This document shows, in pieces, positions 1 to 7,743 of a stretch of DNA of 32,018 nucleotides. The notes beneath the pieces are model-generated. The model did not search any database. It saw only the letters and a program-made list of their open reading frames with translations, and was not told the DNA's origin. The first letter of the stretch is position 1. Each line of letters opens with the position of its first letter. Position numbers and translations under genes: made by a program. Source of the stretch: JAHBNG01 sp039028975 (GTDB lineage: Bacteria > Chloroflexota > Anaerolineae > Caldilineales > Caldilineaceae); assembly GCA_039028975.1 (NCBI GenBank), contig JBCCHB010000178.1, positions 1 to 32,018 on the forward strand. The letters run 5' to 3'.

Positions 1-4
1 AAAG

Positions 5-105
5 TTAAGTATTAATTATTGTTTATTCAAAATTAATTATTCAGCGCTTTTCTGACTGAGCCATTGCCAATAATTAATAATAAATAGCGAATAATTAATA
101 CTTAA
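5..105. repeat. AT-rich nested palindrome in the leading intergenic region
   Basis: The 16-base arm TTAAGTATTAATTATT (5-20) is repeated exactly in inverted orientation at 90-105. A second, weaker inverted pair lies inside it (AATTAATTATT near 31-41 and AATAATTAAT near 69-78). The whole could fold into one long hairpin. The same AATAATTAAT core recurs in the palindrome at 10009-10138, which suggests a dispersed intergenic repeat family. From here to the first gene at 341 I see no coding potential, RNA gene or clear promoter. Confidence 0.6.
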
Positions 106-340
106 TGGGGCTGTTATTCCGAGATCCTTGGAATCCAATATGAGCCTAGATTTAATCATAGCATAGCCACTCCAATCTGTCATGTACACAAAAGAGAATG
201 GATGGCTCCACAGCGATAATCATTCTCGATCCTAACTCTGGGACGCCCCTAATCCTCCCCTCTAGTCATGCCCCGCCAGATATGGTATGATCACTCCACA
301 TATATTATTCTGCATGTACCACTCACCACGGAGCCAACCT

Positions 341-1531
341 ATGTCAACCCTAGCCCTTCACGGCGGCAATCCTGTCCGAACCGATCCATGGCCTATTTGG
401 CCCCAAAGTGGCGAAGCCGAAAAAGTGAATCTACTATCTGTTCTGGAATCAGGCGTTTGGGGGGGCTATAGCGATCTTGTTCAAGAATTCGAAGCGGCCT
501 TTGCCAAGTTGCACGAGGTTAAACACTGCATCGCTGTTGCCAACGGCACCACATCTTTGGAGGCGGCATTGCGGGTATTGAGTGTGGAAGCGGGTGACGA
601 GGTGATCGTGCCGCCTTACACCTTTATTGCCACGGCTAACGCTCCCAAGCTGGCTGGTGCCACACCTGTCTTTGTGGATGTAGAGCCAGACACCTACAAC
701 TTGGATATTGCCGCAGTCGAAGCCGCCATCACGCCGCGGACCAAGGCCATCATTCCGGTTCATTTTGCCGGTCACCCCGTGGACATGGATGCGTTGATGC
801 CATTGGCGGAAAAGCATGGTATCGGCATTGTGGAAGATGCAGCCCACGCCCACGGCACCACCTGGCGCGGTAGGCCCGTGGGAGGCATTGGTCACGTTGG
901 TTCATTTAGCTTGCAGGAGAGCAAGAATCTGACTGCAGGTGAAGGGGGCATACTCATCACCAACGATGATGATTTGGCGGAAAAGCTCTGGAGCTTTGCC
1001 AATCAAGGTCGGGCCATAGATGGGAAGTGGTACGAGCACGAGATGCTTGGCTCGAATCTGCGCATTACTGGCTGGCAGGCAGCCATTCTCATGGGACAGT
1101 TAGAGCGCTTTGACGAGCAGCTCAATCGCCGGATGGAGAATGCGCGTCGTCTGCGGGCCATCTTGTCAGAAGTCGATGGCTTGGCCCCCATGCGTTGGGA
1201 TGAACGATGCGAAAAGCACGCTCACCATCTCCTTATGATGCGCTACGATGAGAAACGATTTGCCGGTGTGAAGCGAGATCTCTTTGTACAAGCACTCAAT
1301 GCAGAGGGAATCAACTGCTCCACGGGCTATGCCTACCCACTCTATCACCAGCCGCCTTTGAATGCTGAGCATGCCATTATTCATGAATGTCCAGTGGCTG
1401 AGAGAGCCTGCAAAGAGGTTATCTGGCTGACCCAAAATATGCTGCTGGCCGAACCGGAAGGGATGGAACAGATCGGTGAAGCAATTTTGAAGGTACGGGA
1501 AGGGGTGGATTCTTTGAGGGGAAGAGCATAG
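341..1531 (+). CDS. DegT/DnrJ/EryC1/StrS-family PLP-dependent aminotransferase
   Basis: Predicted cytoplasmic aminotransferase of the type that makes amino sugars or AHBA-like precursors, transferring an amino group to a keto-sugar with pyridoxal phosphate as cofactor. The protein is 396 residues, normal for the family. It opens with the family-typical ALHGGNPVRTDPWPIWP segment. It carries the cofactor-nitrogen motif EDAAHAHG and the probable Schiff-base lysine K195 in SLQESKNLTAGEGG. An in-frame start at 287 would add 18 residues of unlike sequence, so I chose ATG 341, which has a weak GGAG-like site upstream. The next gene, dinB, starts 4 bp after the stop, so the two are probably co-transcribed, although no functional link is obvious. 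The sugar substrate cannot be told, because no nucleotide-sugar genes are nearby. Confidence 0.9.
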   Translation: MSTLALHGGNPVRTDPWPIWPQSGEAEKVNLLSVLESGVWGGYSDLVQEFEAAFAKLHEVKHCIAVANGTTSLEAALRVLSVEAGDEVIVPPYTFIATANAPKLAGATPVFVDVEPDTYNLDIAAVEAAITPRTKAIIPVHFAGHPVDMDALMPLAEKHGIGIVEDAAHAHGTTWRGRPVGGIGHVGSFSLQESKNLTAGEGGILITNDDDLAEKLWSFANQGRAIDGKWYEHEMLGSNLRITGWQAAILMGQLERFDEQLNRRMENARRLRAILSEVDGLAPMRWDERCEKHAHHLLMMRYDEKRFAGVKRDLFVQALNAEGINCSTGYAYPLYHQPPLNAEHAIIHECPVAERACKEVIWLTQNMLLAEPEGMEQIGEAILKVREGVDSLRGRA

Positions 1532-1535
1532 AACT

Positions 1536-2747
1536 TTGAGCCGTAAGATCATCCATTTGGATCTAGATGCCTTTTTTTGCTCCGTTGAAGAACAGCACGA
1601 TCCGACTTTGGTTGGCAAAGCATTTGCCGTTGGCGGGCGTCCCGAGCAGCGAGGGGTAGTGGCATCCTGCTCTTATCCAGCTCGCCAATTAGGCGTTCGA
1701 TCAGCCATGCCCATGAGCCAAGCGGTTCGGCGCTGCCCTCACCTTATCATTGTACCAGCTAATCATAAAACCTATGGCGCAACCTCTCGTCAAGTTATGC
1801 AACTTCTTCGAGGTCTGACACCATTGGTCGAGCAACTTTCTATTGATGAGGCGTTTTTAGAAGTGACCGAATTGGCCGGTTCCGGTGAAGGAATCGCACG
1901 ACAGCTACAGCAGACTATCCGCCGTGAGCTTGACCTACCTTGTTCACTTGGCATTGCGACCAACAAGCTAGTCGCCAAGATCGCCAATAATGTAGGCAAG
2001 TCTGAGGGGCGCAAAGCCAATCAGGGAGAGTCACCGCCCAATGCCATTCAGGTTGTGCCACCAGGGCAAGAAGCGAACTTTTTGGATCCACTCCCCTGTA
2101 ATGAATTATGGGGGGTAGGTCCCAAAATGGACAAACGCCTTGAAGCATTGGGTATTCATACCATTGGTGATATTGCCCGCTGGCCTGAAGACGACTTGGC
2201 ACGTCGCTTTGGGAAAATTGGTGAATCGCTAGCCAAACGGTCCAAAGGCATTGATCATCGTCCAGTCGAAACGGAACGAGAGTCCAAATCTGTCAGCCAG
2301 GAGACAACTTTTACTCGGGACGTTACCGATGAGAGGAAGCTCTGCCAAACCCTACGGCGGCTCTCTGAGGGGGTCGCCAAGTCACTGCAGCGACAGAAGC
2401 TGGCCGGAACGACTATCCGACTAAAGATCCGCTGGGCGGACTTCACAACGCCATCTCGCCAGATTACCCTGGACCAACCCACCAATGATGTGGAGCGCAT
2501 TTACGAAGCAGCACACACCCTCTTTCAGCGCGTCTGGCCAGATCGTGAACCGGTTCGCCTCATCGGCGTTGGTGTCAGTGGCTTTGCTGAACAAAGCGCC
2601 CACCAGATCAGCCTTTGGGAGATGGAAGAGATCATCCGTAGTGAAGAGAACAAGTCTGAGCAGGAGAAGCAGTTGGATCGGGCATTGGCAGAGCTGCGTA
2701 AGCGCTTTGGGGATGAAGCGGTGAAGAGAGCTAGTGAGCTTGGATAG
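1536..2747 (+). CDS. dinB: DNA polymerase IV (Y-family translesion polymerase)
   Basis: Error-prone polymerase that copies past lesions at stalled forks. The product is 403 residues and starts at TTG 1536, immediately after the aminotransferase stop; GAGGGGAAGAG upstream serves as the ribosome site. Catalytic carboxylates are visible: D9 in HLDLDAFFCSVEE and D104/E105 in SIDEAFLEV, with the steric-gate phenylalanine at F14. The HhH-containing thumb is seen at PLPCNELWGVGPKMDKRLEALGIHTIGDIA and a little-finger domain follows. The segment QISLW after GVGVSGFAEQSAH matches the position of the beta-clamp-binding motif of many DinB proteins, although it is followed by a helical, charged tail of about 50 residues. 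No LexA-type operator was recognised, and the tight coupling to the gene before it suggests no private promoter. Confidence 0.95.
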   Translation: MSRKIIHLDLDAFFCSVEEQHDPTLVGKAFAVGGRPEQRGVVASCSYPARQLGVRSAMPMSQAVRRCPHLIIVPANHKTYGATSRQVMQLLRGLTPLVEQLSIDEAFLEVTELAGSGEGIARQLQQTIRRELDLPCSLGIATNKLVAKIANNVGKSEGRKANQGESPPNAIQVVPPGQEANFLDPLPCNELWGVGPKMDKRLEALGIHTIGDIARWPEDDLARRFGKIGESLAKRSKGIDHRPVETERESKSVSQETTFTRDVTDERKLCQTLRRLSEGVAKSLQRQKLAGTTIRLKIRWADFTTPSRQITLDQPTNDVERIYEAAHTLFQRVWPDREPVRLIGVGVSGFAEQSAHQISLWEMEEIIRSEENKSEQEKQLDRALAELRKRFGDEAVKRASELG

Positions 2748-2823
2748 TGATTATTATTCTGCTTTCCTATTTTCATCGGGAGTAAAGAGTAGGGTGTATA
2801 CAGGTCGCTTGTTGATACGGCTC

Positions 2824-3393
2824 CTAAATCAATGCTGCGAAGGGGCGGAGTTGGGCAACAAACTGGGGCAATCCTTGCTGTTGGATTGTGTCCAGATATT
2901 CGATGACTGTTTTGGGCGGATTCTTTAGGCTTTGGCGGTGCCTTTTGACTCTAGTACAGACAGTACCGGGTGCAAGACTTAACAGAGAGGTAAGCAGTGC
3001 ATCTGGGTGTTCAGCTGTCACCCCATAAGACGAAAGGACAGACGCTGGAAAGTCTTTGAGGTTGAATGTGAGGATGATATCAGCCTTCGCTGAGATTGCC
3101 GCGGCCAGCACATGACGATCATCAGGGTCTGGCAACGTGCAGGTTTCAATGAGGCCCTCGTATCCTTCAATCAACCCATTGCGGACATGGACATCCATCA
3201 GCTTGCGAGTGCGCTCCAGTTGATCAGGCGTCAGATCGGGGCGTGAGGCAAGAACACTTCTGATCCACTCATCATGAATGGCTGCACTCCACTTGGCTTG
3301 GTAGAGTCCGGCCAATGCCATATGCATCAGCAGATCGCGCAGAGGGGCGGGATAGAGTACGCATGCGTCGTAAAGAACAATGAGGCCAGTCAA
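2824..3393 (-). CDS. PIN-domain ribonuclease toxin of a type II toxin-antitoxin pair
   Basis: 189-residue PIN-domain protein, predicted to be a metal-dependent endoribonuclease. The acidic residues expected for the active site are present: D9 in IVLYDACVLYP, E42 in AAIHDEW, D89/D91/D92 in LPDPDDRHVLAAA, and N111/D114 in ILTFNLKDFP. The last block is highly characteristic of PIN_3-like toxins. About 60 residues follow the core domain (CTRVKRHRQSLKNPPKTVIEYLDTI onward), forming a helical tail. It begins at TTG 3393, only 2 bp after the stop of the HTH gene that precedes it on the same strand. That antitoxin-first, translationally coupled layout is usual for such pairs. The RNA target is unknown. 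Confidence 0.88.
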   Translation of the reverse strand: MTGLIVLYDACVLYPAPLRDLLMHMALAGLYQAKWSAAIHDEWIRSVLASRPDLTPDQLERTRKLMDVHVRNGLIEGYEGLIETCTLPDPDDRHVLAAAISAKADIILTFNLKDFPASVLSSYGVTAEHPDALLTSLLSLAPGTVCTRVKRHRQSLKNPPKTVIEYLDTIQQQGLPQFVAQLRPFAALI

Positions 3394-3395
3394 GT

Positions 3396-3863
3396 TTAGT
3401 ATCCCATATTCAGCTCTTGAGCCTGGGCCACAAGCTCGTCCAAAGCTTCCAGCCGTTTGGCATCCATAGTCTGTTTGTATGTAATTAGGTCTTGAAAACA
3501 GACGCGGCGATGGGTTCCCACTTTGCGGAAGGGAATTTCGCCATTTTCCAGGATCTGAATTAAGAAGGGGCGAGATACATTCAAAAAGCTGGCCGCTTGT
3601 TGGGTTGTCAACTCGGCATGGATGGGGATAAAGGTCACTGGGTTGCCCTGAGCCATCTCGGCCAACATCCGTACCAGCAGACGCATGGCAGATACAGGGA
3701 CGATCACAGTCTCATCAGAATTGGTCAGCCGAAGCTGGATTTCGTCACCATTGCCTAGTACGGTCGCCAAACGCCGACTGCTCTCTTGAGCCTGCTGTGT
3801 CTCGTTCTTAGTTGGCGTAATCATCTCAAAACCATTAATCTGAGCCGCTTCTGCGATATTCAT
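3396..3863 (-). CDS. Excisionase-like helix-turn-helix antitoxin
   Basis: Predicted DNA-binding antitoxin of the PIN toxin that follows it. The C-terminal half carries an excisionase/MerR-type winged helix: LTTQQAASFLNVSRPFLIQILENGEIPFRKVGTHRRV. This is the helix-turn-helix plus wing used to bind DNA. The last ~35 residues (DLITYKQTMDAKRLEALDELVAQAQEL) are helical and probably wrap the toxin. The N-terminal ~75 residues are unfamiliar. I start at ATG 3863 (155 residues), because the ribosome site AAGGA at 3870-3874 sits 6 bases before it. The ATG at 3869 would abut that site, with no spacer. Autoregulation through the palindrome upstream is likely by analogy with related systems. Confidence 0.82.
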   Translation of the reverse strand: MNIAEAAQINGFEMITPTKNETQQAQESSRRLATVLGNGDEIQLRLTNSDETVIVPVSAMRLLVRMLAEMAQGNPVTFIPIHAELTTQQAASFLNVSRPFLIQILENGEIPFRKVGTHRRVCFQDLITYKQTMDAKRLEALDELVAQAQELNMGY

Positions 3864-3937
3864 GGCCATTCCTTAACTAAGCAAATTTTTGAACTTTAGG
3901 TATTCAGATAACGTTTTTCTTAGAGTCTGTCGAAACT

Positions 3938-3972
3938 ATGTATATGATACATTGTAAACGCAATAAACGCAA
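3938..3972 (-). promoter_or_regulatory. Promoter with overlapping palindrome for the PIN toxin-antitoxin operon
   Basis: On the minus strand a -35-like TTGCGT (3972-3967) is followed after exactly 17 bases by a -10-like TATCAT (3949-3944). The palindrome ATGTATATGATACAT (3938-3952, 6-base arms) covers the -10 box. A repressor bound there would block transcription, as expected if the HTH antitoxin autoregulates. This is inferred from position and symmetry only. Confidence 0.5.
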
Positions 3973-4146
3973 CAATGCTGGTACCTAGTGGGTAGACCGG
4001 TTTTGCTCTGATTGGGGAATTAGGAGGTTCAGGGCGGTGGTAGGATGTTTTATGTTGCGAGGCGATATCGATAAATCGTAAAAGTTAACACGGAATAATA
4101 GTTCAAATGTATGATTCCCAATAAAATGATAGATGATATCATAGTA

Positions 4147-4442
4147 CCCACATTCCGCTAGGAAAAAACGCCTGTTTTTGAATTAAAGGTGAGGCTATTT
4201 TGCGGCGAAATGGGTCCAAAAAGAACATGCATTCAATGTTTTTGAACCAAATCAGTCGACTTTCGCTCATGCAGCATTGTGAAATTTCATCTGACGCCTG
4301 TTATGACACAAATGAATGAATTTTAGTGCCACTTACGCCATAAAATAGTTAAAATTTAGTTCAAATTGCTCTTTCTACATCATTTTTAAGGTCGTCAGCG
4401 GTTTTATTATTGATTTTCCGCAAAATGGGTGCGGAATGTGGG
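4147..4442. mobile_element. MITE-like non-coding transposable element with terminal inverted repeats and target duplication
   Basis: A 296-bp segment bounded by perfect 12-bp inverted ends, CCCACATTCCGC (4147-4158) and GCGGAATGTGGG (4431-4442). It is flanked on both sides by the same six bases ATAGTA (4141-4146 and 4443-4448), the mark of a transposition event. A second inverted pair lies inside: ATTTTGCGG (4197-4205) and CCGCAAAAT (4418-4426). No ORF of useful size is present, so it must be moved in trans by a transposase with similar ends, and I cannot name the parent family with confidence. It occupies about half of the otherwise empty spacer between the toxin-antitoxin operon and the nuclease gene. 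The remaining bases 3973-4140 show no gene. Confidence 0.78.
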
Positions 4443-4480
4443 ATAGTAGGTAAATTCCACTGGAATTATAATCATGTATT

Positions 4481-5323
4481 ATGGGAGCAAATTTACTGAT
4501 CGTGAACTTTCGCCAGTTAATCGTTGAAGATCTAAAGCAGCTTCGCGCAAACAGCTATTATCCACCGGAGCCCATTGTGGCGTACGGGATTACACCGCAA
4601 AAACATAAAATAATTTGTCAGACAGTTGATGAGTATCTTACTAATTGGAACCATAGACTAGCTCTCTCTTATGTTAACCCAAGAGATCTATATGAATCGC
4701 AGAGACAACTTGTCTACCATGATTTCGATAGCCCAGCCTATGAAGAACTTACCGAGATTATTGATGCGGAATTGGATGGATTCCACGCTCCCTATACAGT
4801 GGTCTATGATAGTACTTATGCAAGCAGGGAAATCATCCCAGGGCATTCCTTGTTGAGTGTCTTTTCCAGATTAGTCCCGCAAATGTCATGGGGCATAATC
4901 TGCTTTGAGCCAAATGAGGAATACTGGCTTCAGGAAGTTCCCCATGAGTTCCGAAGGCTATTTGAGCGCAATTTCAAAAAGTATGATTTTGCCAAGGGGC
5001 TCTCCCCGATTGAGAATCGATTGAAAGAGGCACTAGACGATCAGGAAATACCCTATCAAAGTCAGTATCCCGTACACAATGAAGATGCTGGATTTACATA
5101 TCGCCTTGACTTTTATATTGAAGCAAATGGCATTCAGCTTGATGTCGAATGCGATGGTGAAAAATTTCATACGTCTGAAAGCGCAATTCAGCATGATAGA
5201 GTTCGTGATTCTTTCATGCGTGCGAAGGGAATACAGGTTCTACGTTTTACGGGTAAACAAATTCATGATGAGATCGATTGGTGTATACGCGAGATTAGAA
5301 GAACGGTCAGGCTATACAGATAA
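4481..5323 (+). CDS. Protein with C-terminal DUF559/Vsr-like PD-(D/E)XK nuclease domain
   Basis: 280-residue protein. The C-terminal ~110 residues carry the DUF559 pattern, related to very-short-patch-repair-type nucleases: SPIENRL (E178), a Q-containing strand, RLDFYI (D210), DVECDGEKFH (E223, D225), then HDRVRDSFMRAKGIQVLRF (D239, R242). A metal-dependent nuclease fold is well supported. The biological role is not known, since many DUF559 proteins are uncharacterised. The N-terminal ~170 residues are not recognised; they look globular, without membrane segments. ATG 4481 is the first start after an in-frame stop at 4469-4471, and no convincing ribosome site precedes it. The MITE-like element ends only 38 bases upstream, so the native promoter has probably been displaced or replaced. 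Confidence 0.75.
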   Translation: MGANLLIVNFRQLIVEDLKQLRANSYYPPEPIVAYGITPQKHKIICQTVDEYLTNWNHRLALSYVNPRDLYESQRQLVYHDFDSPAYEELTEIIDAELDGFHAPYTVVYDSTYASREIIPGHSLLSVFSRLVPQMSWGIICFEPNEEYWLQEVPHEFRRLFERNFKKYDFAKGLSPIENRLKEALDDQEIPYQSQYPVHNEDAGFTYRLDFYIEANGIQLDVECDGEKFHTSESAIQHDRVRDSFMRAKGIQVLRFTGKQIHDEIDWCIREIRRTVRLYR

Positions 5324-5525
5324 ACTGTGTAAAGCATAAAATCTTTGCGAGAGACACATCTAGGGACGCAAGCCCGAAAAAAAACAGTCTTAAGCAATAG
5401 CGGCAGAAGGCGAAAAAGCTAGGGACCTGAAGAGTTGCCAGTGGCCAGGACACTGACCAAGTAGAGCTAGACATCCGGAATTCCTTTGGTGAGTGCCAGT
5501 CACGTTACTTCACCTAATCTCGCAT
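5324..5525. other. Non-coding spacer, possible remnant or structured RNA
   Basis: About 200 bases with purine-rich composition and no supported ORF. The octamer CTAGGGAC occurs twice in direct orientation (5360-5367 and 5419-5426), and a small hairpin CAGTG-GCCAGGA-CACTG is centred near 5445. The composition differs from the neighbouring genes. It could be debris of a mobile element or an uncharacterised RNA; nothing here matches an RNA family well enough for a call. Confidence 0.3.
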
Positions 5526-5804
5526 ATGAGCGAAAATCCTCAAATGAGCAGCTTGAATTTGAGATTGCCCGATTCATTACATGAGCAGGTGCGCTTGGTG
5601 GCAAAACAAGATAATATTTCGTTCAGCCAGTTTATCACCATCGCCGTTGCCGAAAAACTATCAGCGTTGATGACCCTTGACTATATTCAAGAGAGGGGAA
5701 AACGTGGTGATAAATATGCCTTCAACAGCGTTCTAGATAAGATCGCTGCTGCCGATTTGGAGCCAAATGATGCAGATCGGCTCGATCAAGCCATAGACAT
5801 CTGA
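5526..5804 (+). CDS. Ribbon-helix-helix antitoxin-like protein (orphan)
   Basis: Small protein of about 92 residues from ATG 5526. The core MSSLNLRLPDSLHEQVRLVAKQDNISFSQFITIAVAEKL is a CopG/HicB-type ribbon-helix-helix DNA-binding unit: one beta strand and two helices. An acidic tail ending in DKIAAADLEPNDADRLDQAIDI follows, like tails that bind a toxin. No toxin gene adjoins it, since the upstream spacer is empty and the gene downstream is convergent, so it is an orphan or its partner has been lost. The start is uncertain: GTG 5493 and ATG 5544 are in frame, and none of the three has a good ribosome site. Its 3' end overlaps the patatin gene tail-to-tail by 19 bases. Confidence 0.7.
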   Translation: MSENPQMSSLNLRLPDSLHEQVRLVAKQDNISFSQFITIAVAEKLSALMTLDYIQERGKRGDKYAFNSVLDKIAAADLEPNDADRLDQAIDI

Positions 5805-6703
5805 AGAGCAGAATCAACCTCTGGCTGATGGGAGTGGGGGCTTCCTGTCATCTTGCCAGCCCGTGGAACCGCTGCTTCGGCGAGAAATTGGCAATTCATG
5901 GCATAAGCCTCATCCATTAACTCCCTACCGCTGCTAAAATCAACCAGGCTAAGCCCGTCGGTACAGGGCCTTGGTAGAAAGAGAACTGGCAGGTGCTGGG
6001 CAATTCGGGGCGCTTCGACGAGAACCTTTTGACGCAGGGCAGATGACAGAACAGTCGTTAAGAGTTCTGCGACATGTTTGGGGGGATCACCCGGGGTGCA
6101 GCTGTTGCCGCCTGCATCCAGAACGACCATGGATTTTGCTCCTAATGAGAGGGCCGAATTCATAGGAGTGCCGTTGGTAATGCCCCCATCAATGTAGTTG
6201 ATGCCATCAATCTCCACGGGTGGGTAAATACTGGGCAAGGATGTACTAGCCAAGAGTAGCGGTTCGATTTTGCCCGCAGTAAAGAGAACTGACCGATGCG
6301 TAACCAATTCGGTTGCCGTCACAGCGAAGGGCGTTGCCAAATCTTCCAGCCGATCCACCGTCAGCGCATGTCGAATGACCTTGGCAAGGCCACTATTCTC
6401 GTATAGATGCAGCCAGGAACGTACCAGCGTCATTGCCTGGCTCCACACGCCGCCAGGAAAAATATCATCCTTATTCAAACCAACCCAAATCTCTTCTAGA
6501 ATCTCTATTCCTCCAGCCATACCGTGATTGGCAATTGTGGCGCCATTGAGCGCTCCAACCGACGTCCCCACAATCAGATCGGGAACAAATCCTTCCTCAT
6601 GTAGTGCTTTGAGCATACCGACTTGAATGGCTCCTAAATTGGCGCCACCGGAAAAGACAAAAGCCAGCGGCCTTGGCAAGGCATTGATCCATCTGCTTGT
6701 CAT
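5786..6703 (-). CDS. Patatin-like phospholipase / RssA-type serine acyl hydrolase
   Basis: 305-residue lipid acyl hydrolase with a Ser-Asp dyad. All three diagnostic blocks are present: the oxyanion-hole glycine-rich turn SGGANLGAIQVG (residues 18-29), the nucleophile elbow GTSVG with S48, and the DGG motif IDGGITNGTP with D172. There is no signal peptide; the hydrophobic start is the first beta strand of the fold, so the enzyme is probably cytoplasmic or membrane-associated. ATG 6703 has a strong AAGGGGG ribosome site upstream. It lies 101 bp after the TetR gene on the same strand and probably shares its transcript. That context suggests a fatty-acid release role linked to the beta-oxidation genes on the other side of the regulator. 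Confidence 0.9.
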   Translation of the reverse strand: MTSRWINALPRPLAFVFSGGANLGAIQVGMLKALHEEGFVPDLIVGTSVGALNGATIANHGMAGGIEILEEIWVGLNKDDIFPGGVWSQAMTLVRSWLHLYENSGLAKVIRHALTVDRLEDLATPFAVTATELVTHRSVLFTAGKIEPLLLASTSLPSIYPPVEIDGINYIDGGITNGTPMNSALSLGAKSMVVLDAGGNSCTPGDPPKHVAELLTTVLSSALRQKVLVEAPRIAQHLPVLFLPRPCTDGLSLVDFSSGRELMDEAYAMNCQFLAEAAVPRAGKMTGSPHSHQPEVDSALQMSMA

Positions 6704-6804
6704 GGTACTATCCCCCTTGATATAACCAATCTATGATTTACTCAGATAGATGCAATGACAGTGGCAGATCTTACCTGTAAAGGTTGTGGATCCAGGACAA
6801 TTTC

Positions 6805-7428
6805 TTATTCCTTGACGTAGTCAGCCATGTTGCCCAACGAACGCAAAACCTCAACATCTCCAGCTTCAACCCCCATACCATAGCCGCGTCCCAGTACAGT
6901 TAGCTTGTGGAACTGGGCTGTCATCTCTTCTGCTGTGTAGCGCGCCATTCCTTCTAATAACCACCAATGAGCCAAGGCGAGCAGCGCGCCCGCAAAGTGG
7001 TGGGCCATAAAATCAGGCGCGATCAGCGGTTCCAGATTATGTTGCCTAATCTGGGTCTCAAAGACTTCTTTGGCCAGAAGGCTAACATCATCATGAAGGC
7101 GCTGAAGCGCCTCGAGTCCTCCTTTGCCGCTGAGTACTGTCTGGTACAGAGACTGACTTTTCTGCGCATCTTGAAAAAATTTGAGTACAGGAGCGTCCTG
7201 TAATCTGGAATCTTGGGCCATGAACGTAACACAGTCAGCCAGCAGATGACCTTTGTCTGTGTAGTGTAGATAAAAGGTAGTGCGCCCCACATCTGCGCGT
7301 GCCACAATCTCTTCGACAGTAATGGTCTCGAATGCCTTCTCTTCAATCAATTCTAATAGTGCGTTTTGCAGTAAGCGCAAGGTCCGCCGGATCCGTCTGT
7401 CGGTTGGCTTGATACGCTGCTCCATCAT
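6805..7428 (-). CDS. TetR/AcrR-family transcriptional regulator
   Basis: 207-residue TetR-family repressor. The N-terminal DNA-binding domain is clear: RRIRRTLRLLQNALLELIEEKAFETITVEEIVARADVG followed by RTTFYLHYTDKGHLL, with the recognition helix around RTTFYLHY. The rest is helical and would form the ligand-binding and dimerisation domain. An in-frame start at 7521 would add 31 residues unlike the family, so I prefer ATG 7428, preceded by GGGGG at 9 bases spacing. The next ATG, 7425, is also possible. It is divergent from the beta-oxidation operon and upstream of a lipase, so a fatty-acyl-CoA-responsive regulator (a functional analogue of FadR of Bacillus) is a reasonable inference. The ligand is not shown by the sequence. 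Confidence 0.9.
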   Translation of the reverse strand: MMEQRIKPTDRRIRRTLRLLQNALLELIEEKAFETITVEEIVARADVGRTTFYLHYTDKGHLLADCVTFMAQDSRLQDAPVLKFFQDAQKSQSLYQTVLSGKGGLEALQRLHDDVSLLAKEVFETQIRQHNLEPLIAPDFMAHHFAGALLALAHWWLLEGMARYTAEEMTAQFHKLTVLGRGYGMGVEAGDVEVLRSLGNMADYVKE

Positions 7429-7553
7429 CTGAAGGTACCCCCTATGGAATGAAGACACTTCTAATGAGTTTCTCAATCTCTTATCTGTAGATGGCAACAC
7501 CGTTCTGAGTAAAGGGTGCATCTTAGTGTCGGGGCGTATGTTGCATCAGCCGG

Positions 7554-7615
7554 GTGCGTTGCACTGTTCAAACATAGTTTCGCACGAGTATCTTCACCTG
7601 AACAGTGCAACGCAC
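7554..7615. repeat. Perfect 17-bp inverted repeat in the TetR/beta-oxidation spacer
   Basis: GTGCGTTGCACTGTTCA (7554-7570) is repeated exactly inverted at 7599-7615, with a 28-base loop. It lies 126 bp upstream of the TetR start and about 130 bp upstream of the beta-oxidation promoter. No T-run follows on either strand, so a terminator is unlikely. It shares the words GCAC and GTTCA with the palindrome at 7784-7815, so it may be a second binding site or a cruciform. Confidence 0.6.
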
Positions 7616-7743
7616 TCTCTCTCATCCCCGAGATATCCCCATGAGGCAGCGAAGAATCTCTCGCTGACGTTGCGATCTATGGATTATGAAGTTCTATTTA
7701 TGAACAAATGTCTATTACTAAACAGTACACCAAGATTAGAACG

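Noticed and set aside
449..895. 148-codon minus-strand open frame inside the aminotransferase gene
   Set aside because: It is a shadow of a well-supported gene on the other strand, with no protein family signal.
5351..5380. GGGACGCAAGCC resembles the core of the cyclic-di-GMP-I riboswitch
   Set aside because: The other conserved parts of that riboswitch (the GGCAAACC segment, the tetraloop receptor and the closing stem) are not found around it.
5324..5492. Possible TnpB-associated guide RNA or IS200/IS605 end
   Set aside because: There is no TnpB coding remnant or recognisable end sequence, only composition and small hairpins.
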